DNA from: Eutreptiella sp. 'Long Island Sound 2002'
Lineage: Eukaryota > Euglenozoa > Euglenophyceae > Eutreptiales > Eutreptiaceae
Length of the DNA: 64,000 nucleotides
NCBI GenBank assembly: GCA_964036045.1
Contig: OZ038400.1
Location: 14,567,079-14,631,078, forward strand
Direction: 5' to 3'
Part shown: piece after piece, positions 57,906 to 64,000 of the stretch
How the letters are laid out: each line of letters starts with the position of its first letter
Position numbering within the stretch: the first letter of the stretch is position 1
The notes under the pieces: generated by a model
Told to the model about the DNA's origin: nothing
The model's input: the letters and a program-made list of their open reading frames with translations, nothing else
Databases searched by the model: none
Made by a program: the position numbers and the translations under genes

Positions 57906-60900
57906 CCCTCCCTACTCACTGCACCACGCCCTGTAGTTGTGGTACAGCCCCCCTACGGACTGGACCACGCCCTGTAGTTGCGGCACACCCCCCCTACGCA
58001 CTGCACCACGCCCTGTAGTTGTGGTACACCCCCCCCTACGGACTGCACCACGCCCCGTAGTTCTGGTACACCCCCCCTACGGACTGGATCACGCCCTGTA
58101 GTTCTGGTACACCCCCCCTACGGACTGGACCACGCCCTGTAGTTGTGGTACACCCCCCCTACGGACTGGAACCCGCCCTGTAGTTGTGGTACACCCCCCC
58201 TACGGACTGGACCCCGCCCTGTAGTTGTGGTACACCCCCCCCTGCGGACTGGACCACGCCCTGTAGTTGTGGTACACCCCCCCTACGGACTGGACCCACG
58301 CCCTGTAGTGGTGGTGCACCCCCCCTACGGACTCGACCACGCCCTGTAGTTGTGGTACACCCCCCCTACGCACTGCACCACGCCTTGTAGTTGTTGTACA
58401 CCCCCCTACGGACTGGACCACGCCCTGTAGTTGTGGTACACCCCCCCTACGGACTGGACCACGCCTTGTAGTTGTGGTACACCCCCCCTACGGACTGGAC
58501 CACGCCCTGTAGTTGTGGTGCACCCCCCCTACAGACTGGACCACGCCCTGTAGTTGTGGTACACCCCCCCTACGGACTGGACCACGCCCTGTAGTTGTGG
58601 TACACCCCCCCTACGGACTGGACTTCGCCCTGTAGTTGTGGTGCACCCCCCCTACAGACTGGACCACGCCCTGTAGTTGTGGTACACCCCCCCATACGGA
58701 CTGGACCACGCCTTGTAGTTGTGGTACACCCCCCCTACGGACTGGACCACGCCCTGTAGTTGTGGTACACCCCCCCTACGGACTGGACCCCGCCCTGTAG
58801 TTGTGGCACACCCCCCCTACAGACTGGACCACGCCCTGTAGTTGTGGTACACCCCCCCTACGGACTGGACCACGCCCTGTAGTTGTGGTACACCCCCCCT
58901 ACGGACTGGACCACGCCCTGTAGTTGTGGTACACCCCCCCTACGGACTGGACCACGCCCTGTAGTTGTGGTACACCCCCCCTTACGGACCGGACTTCGCC
59001 CTGTAGTTGTGGTACAGCCCCCCTACGGACTGGACCACGCCCTGTAATTGTGGTACTGCCCCCCTACGGACTGGACCACGCCCTGTAGTTCTGATACACC
59101 CCCCCTACGCACTGGACCACGCCCTGTAGTTGTGGTACACCCCCCCTACTCACTGCACCACGCCCTGTAGTTGTGGTACACCCCCCCTACCGACTGGACC
59201 ACGCCCTGTAGTTGTGGTACACCCCCCCCACATACTGGACCACGCCCTGTAGTTGTGGTACACCCCCCCTACGGACTGGACCACGCCCTGTAGTTGTGGT
59301 ACACCCCCCCTACGGACTGGACCACGCCCTGTAGTTGTGGTACACCCCCCCTACGGACTGGACCACGCCCTGTAGTTGTGGCATAACCCCCCTTACGGAC
59401 CGGACTTCGCCCTGTATTTTTGGTACACCCCCCCTACGGACTGGACCACGCCCTGTAGTTGTGGTACTGCCCCCCTACGGACTGGACCACGCCCTGTAGT
59501 TCTGATACACCCCCCCTACGCACTGGACCACGCCCTGTAGTTGTGGTACACCCCCCCTACTCACTGCACCACGCCCTGTAGTTGTGGTACACCCCCCCTA
59601 CTCACTGCACCACCCCCTGTAGTTGTGGTACACCCCCCCTACGGACTGGACCACGCCCTGTAGTTGCGGCACACCCCCCCTACGCACTGAACCACGCCCT
59701 CTAGTTGTGGTACACCCCCCCTACGTACTGGACCACGCCCTGTAGTTGTGGTACCCCCCCCCCCTACGTAGTGGACCACGCCCTGTAGTTGTGGTACACC
59801 CCCCCTACGGACTGGACCACGCCTTGTAGTTGTGGTACACCCCCCCTACGGACTGGACCACGCCCTGTAGTTGTGGTGCACCCCCCCTACAGACTGGACC
59901 ACGGCCTGTAGTTGTGGTACACCCCCCCTACGGACTGGACCACGCCCTGTAGTTGTGGTACACCCCCCCTACGGACTGGACTTCGCCCTGTAGTTGTGGT
60001 GCACCCCCCCTACAGACTGGACCACGCCCTGTAGTTGTGGTACACCCCCCCATACGGACTGGACCACGCCTTGTAGTTGTGGTACACCCCCCCTACGGAC
60101 TGGACCACGCCCTGTAGTTGTGGTACACCCCCCCTACGGACTGGACCACGCCCTGTAGTTGTGGTACACCCGCCCTACGGACTGGACCACGCCCTGTAGT
60201 TGTGGTACACCCCCCCTACGGACTGGACCACGCCCTGTAGTTGTGGTACACCCCCCCTACGGACTGGACCACGCCCTGTAGTTGTGGTACACCCCCCCTT
60301 ACGGACCGGACTTCGCCCTGTAGTTGTGGTACACCCCCCCCTACGGACTGGACCACGCCCTGTAGTTGTGGTACTGCCCCCCTACGGACTGGACCACGCC
60401 CTGTAGTTCTGATACACCCCCCCTACGCACTGGACCACGCCCTGTAGTTGTGGTACACCCCCCCTACTCACTGCACCACGCCCTGTAGTTGTGGTACACC
60501 CCCCCTACCGACTGGACCACGCCCTGTAGTTGTGGTACACCCCCCCTACGGACTGGACCACGCCCTGTAGTTCTGGTACACCCCCCCTACGGACTGGACC
60601 ACGCCCTGTAGTTGTTGTACACCCCCCCCTACGGACTGGACCACGCCCTGTAGTTGTGGTACACCCCCCCTACGGACTGGACCACGCCCTGTAGTTGTGG
60701 TACACCCCCCCTTACGGACCGGACTTCGCCCTGTAGTTTTGGTACACCCCCCCTACGGACTGGACCACGCCCTGTAGTTGTGGTACTGCCCCCCTACGGA
60801 CTGGACCACGCCCTGTAGTTCTGATACACCCCCCCTACGCACTGGACCACGCCCTGTAGTTGTGGTACACCCCCCCTACTCACTGCACCACGCCCTGTAG

Positions 60901-62170
60901 TTGTGGTACACCCCCCCTACTCACTGCACCACCCCCTGTAGTTGTGGTACACCCCCCCTACGGACTGGACCACGCCCTGTAGTTGCGGCACACCCCCCCT
61001 ACGCACTGAACCACGCCCTCTAGTTGTGGTACACCCCCCCTACGTACTGGACCACGCCCTGTAGTTGTGGTACCCCCCCCCCCTACGTAGTGGACCACGC
61101 CCTGTAGTTTTGGTACACCCCCCCTACGGACTGGACCACGCCCTGTAGTTGTGGTACACCCCCCCTACGGACTGGACCCCGCCCTGTAGTTGTGGCACAC
61201 CCCCCCTACAGACTGGACCACGCCCTGTAGTTGTGGTACACCCCCCCTACGGACCGGACCACGCCCTGTAGTTGTGGTACACCCTCCCTACTCACTGCAC
61301 CACGCCCTGTAGTTGTGGTACGGCCCCCCTACGGACTGGACCACGCCCTGTAGTTGCGGCACACCCCCCCTACGCACTGCACCACGCCCTGTAGTTGTGG
61401 TACACCCCCCCCTACGGACTGCACCACGCCCCGTAGTTCTGGTACACCCCCCCTACGGACTGGATCACGCCCTGTAGTTCTGGTACACCCCCCCTACGGA
61501 CTGGACCACGCCCTGTAGTTGTGGTACACCCCCCCTACGGACTGGAACCCGCCCTGTAGTTGTGGTACACCCCCCCTACGGACTGGACCCCGCCCTGTAG
61601 TTGTGGTACACCCCCCCCTGCGGACTGGACCACGCCCTGTAGTTGTGGTACACCCCCCCTACGGACTGGACCCACGCCCTGTAGTGGTGGTACACCCCCC
61701 CTACGGACTCGACCACGCCCTGTAGTTGTGGTACACCCCCCCTACGCACTGCACCACGCCTTGTAGTTGTTGTACACCCCCCTACGGACTGGACCACGCC
61801 CTGTAGTTGTGGTACACCCCCCCTACGGACTGGACCACGCCTTGTAGTTGTGGTACACCCCCCCTACGGACTGGACCACGCCCTGTAGTTGTGGTGCACC
61901 CCCCCTACAGACTGGACCACGCCCTGTAGTTGTGGTACACCCCCCCTACGGACTGGACCACGCCCTGTAGTTGTGGTACACCCCCCCTACGGACTGGACT
62001 TCGCCCTGTAGTTGTGGTGCACCCCCCCTACAGACTGGACCACGCCCTGTAGTTGTGGTACACCCCCCCATACGGACTGGACCACGCCTTGTAGTTGTGG
62101 TACACCCCCCCTACGGACTGGACCACGCCCTGTAGTTGTGGTACACCCCCCCTACGGACTGGACCACGCC
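57906..62170. repeat. higher-order repeat: ~880-bp block duplicated at offset 3376
   Basis: 57906-58785 and 61282-62161 share rare monomers in order: CTACTCACTGCACC, TTGCGGCACACC, CGCCCCGTAGTTC, GGACCCACGCC with TAGTGGTGG, and CCCCCATACGG. The offset 3376 is 82 units plus 14 bases. A partial third copy with CCCCCATACGG lies near 60050. Confidence 0.8.
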
Positions 62171-64000
62171 CTGTAGTTGTGGTACACCCCCCCTTACGGA
62201 CCGGACTTCGCCCTGTAGTTGTGGTACACCCCCCCTACGGACTGGACCACGCCCTGTAGTTGTGGTACTGCCCCCCTACGGACTGGACCACGCCCTGTAG
62301 TTCTGATACACCCCCCCTACGCACTGGACCACGCCCTGTAGTTGTGGTACACCCCCCCTACTCACTGCACCACGCCCTGTAGTTGTGGTACACCCCCCCT
62401 ACCGACTGGACCACGCCCTGTAGTTGTGGTACACCCCCCCCACATATCGGACCACGCCCTGTAGTTGTGGTACACCCCCCCTACGGACTGGACCACGCCC
62501 TGTAGTTGTGGTACACCCCCCCTACGGACTGGACCACGCCTTGTAGTTGTGGTACACCCCCCCTACGGACTGGACCACGCCCTGTAGTTGTGGCATAACC
62601 CCCCTTACGGACCGGACTTCGCCCTGTATTTTTGGTACACCCCCCCTACGGACTGGACCACGCCCTGTAGTTGTGGTACTGCCCCCCTACGGACTGGACC
62701 ACACCCTGTAGTTCTGATACACCCCCCCTACGCACTGGACCACGCCCTGTAGTTGTGGTACACCCCCCCTACTCACTGCACCACGCCCTGTAGTTGTGGT
62801 ACACCCCCCCTACTCACTGCACCACCCCCTGTAGTTGTGGTACACCCCCCCTACGGACTGGACCACGCCCTGTAGTTGCGGCACACCCCCCCTACGCACT
62901 GAACCACGCCCTCTAGTTGTGGTACACCCCCCCTACGTACTGGACCACGCCCTGTAGTTGTGGTACCCCCCCCCCCTACGTAGTGGACCACGCCCTGTAG
63001 TTGTGGTACACCCCCCCTACGGACTGGACCACGCCTTGTAGTTGTGGTACACCCCCCCTACGGACTGGACCCCGCCCTGTAGTTGTGGTGCACCCCCCCT
63101 GCAGACTGGACCACGCCCTGTAGTTGTGGTACACCCCCCCTACGGACTGGACCACGCCCTGTAGTTGTGGTACACCCCCCCTACGGACTGGACTTCGCCC
63201 TGTAGTTGTGGTGCACCCCCCCTACAGACTGGACCACGCCCTGTAGTTCTGGTACACCCCCCCTACGGACTGGACCACGCCCTGTAGTTGTGGTACACCC
63301 CCCCTTACGGACCGGACTTCGCCCTGTAGTTGTGGTACACCCCCCCTACGGACTGGACCACGCCCTGTAGTTGTGGTACTGCCCCCCTACGGACTGGACC
63401 ACGCCCTGTAGTTCTGATACACCCCCCCTACGCACTGGACCACGCCCTGTAGTTGTGGTACACCCCCCCTACTCACTGCACCACGCCCTGTAGTTGTGGT
63501 ACACCCCCCCTACCGACTGGACCACGCCCTGTAGTTGTGGTACACCCCCCCTACGGACTGGACCACGCCCTGTAGTTCTGGTACACCCCCTCTACGGACT
63601 GGACCACGCCCTGTAGTTGTGGTACACCCCCCCTACGGACTGGACCACGCCCTGTAGTTGTGGTACACCCCCCCTACGGACTGGACCACGCCCTGTAGTT
63701 GTGGTACACCCCCCCTTACGGACCGGACTTCGCCCTGTAGTTTTGGTACACCCCCCCTACGGACTGGACCACGCCCTGTAGTTGTGGTACTGCCCCCCTA
63801 CGGACTGGACCACGCCCTGTAGTTCTGATACACCCCCCCTACGCACTGGACCACGCCCTGTAGTTGTGGTACACCCCCCCTACTCACTGCACCACGCCCT
63901 GTAGTTGTGGTACACCCCCCCTACTCACTGCACCACCCCCTGTAGTTGTGGTACACCCCCCCTACGGACTGGACCACGCCCTGTAGTTGCGGCACACCCC

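Larger units (their letters stand above)
25129..64000. repeat. 41-bp minisatellite array, about 948 copies, open at right edge
   Basis: The unit is CCTGTAGTTGTGGTACAC, then six or seven C, then TACGGACTGGACCACGC. The array is continuous for 38,872 bases with no gene or transposon inside. Common variants are GGACCGG, GCACTGG, GTACTGG or CAGACCGG for GGACTGG; TTCTGG for TTGTGG; TACTTC for TAGTTG; CAATAG for TGTAG; and 5 to 10 C in the run. Left parts are rich in GGACCGG. From about 55 kb the GGACTGG, CACTGCACC and GGACTTCGCC types dominate. Because 41 is not a multiple of 3, every frame meets TAG within 123 bases unless the length varies. GTGGT and ACCAC in each unit can form a small stem. It is a candidate centromeric or subtelomeric satellite; its function is unknown. 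Confidence 0.97.

Noticed and set aside
25505-61797. Dozens of 60-150-codon frames on both strands inside the satellite, rich in Thr-Pro-Pro and Arg-Gly-Gly-Val motifs
   Set aside because: They are translations of the 41-bp repeat. Most start at TTG rather than ATG, and they end at the TAG present in each unit. Frame changes every unit, and no non-repeat sequence is included.
25129-64000. CRISPR array
   Set aside because: There are no unique spacers, since the whole 41-bp unit repeats, and there are no cas genes. The context is eukaryotic.
25129-64000. Telomere
   Set aside because: The unit is not a telomere-type short repeat, and no TTAGGG- or TTTAGGG-type tract is present. Subtelomeric placement remains only a possibility.

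Overview
The window is nuclear-type eukaryotic DNA. It holds two unrelated retrotransposons, a few isolated host exons with good GT-AG splice signals, several inverted and tandem repeats, and no bacterial-style operons or rRNA genes. The organism cannot be named from this sequence. The mix of a DIRS element, a chromodomain Ty3/gypsy element, an apparent histidine-kinase-like exon and intron-rich genes would suit a protist or alga, but that is an inference.

Layout, left to right. 1-857 is flank with nothing recognisable. 858-5833 is an apparently intact DIRS-type (tyrosine-recombinase) retrotransposon on the minus strand. It has a Gag-like ORF, an RT/RNase H/Dam-like ORF and a tyrosine recombinase, two inverted terminal repeats (ITRs), and an internal complementary region that fixes both ends to the base. 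5834-6591 is flank with one unrecognised open frame. 6592-12872 is a minus-strand chromovirus (Ty3/gypsy) whose pol frame (protease, Dam-like, RT, RNase H, integrase with D64D35E, chromodomain) is interrupted by two in-frame TAG codons. Its gag and 5' LTR are not found. 13214-13578 is a plus-strand exon of an SH3BGR/glutaredoxin-like protein.

13.6-25.1 kb is mostly non-coding. It contains long poly-C/poly-G runs, small inverted repeats, a SAM-domain exon (+) facing a histidine-kinase-like exon (-), a ~925-bp near-perfect palindrome, two AT-rich clusters of an ACCTAGTAAA motif, eight 85-bp tandem repeats, a Cys-rich transposase-like fragment (-) and a membrane-protein exon (-).

25129-64000 (61% of the window) is one uninterrupted array of a 41-bp minisatellite, about 948 copies, running off the right edge. 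Variant monomers recur at fixed offsets (246, 451, 573, 1271, 3376 and about 9.4-10 kb). This shows nested higher-order repeats and segmental duplications, with monomer types that differ between the left and right parts of the array. No function is visible. A centromeric, pericentromeric or subtelomeric satellite is the natural hypothesis, but no telomere repeat is present.

The strongest candidates for something new are the satellite and its multi-scale organisation, a tRNA-like Pol III promoter with a terminator inside each DIRS ITR, the Dam-like domain in two unrelated retroelements, and the paired TAG codons in the gypsy pol where Trp would fit.
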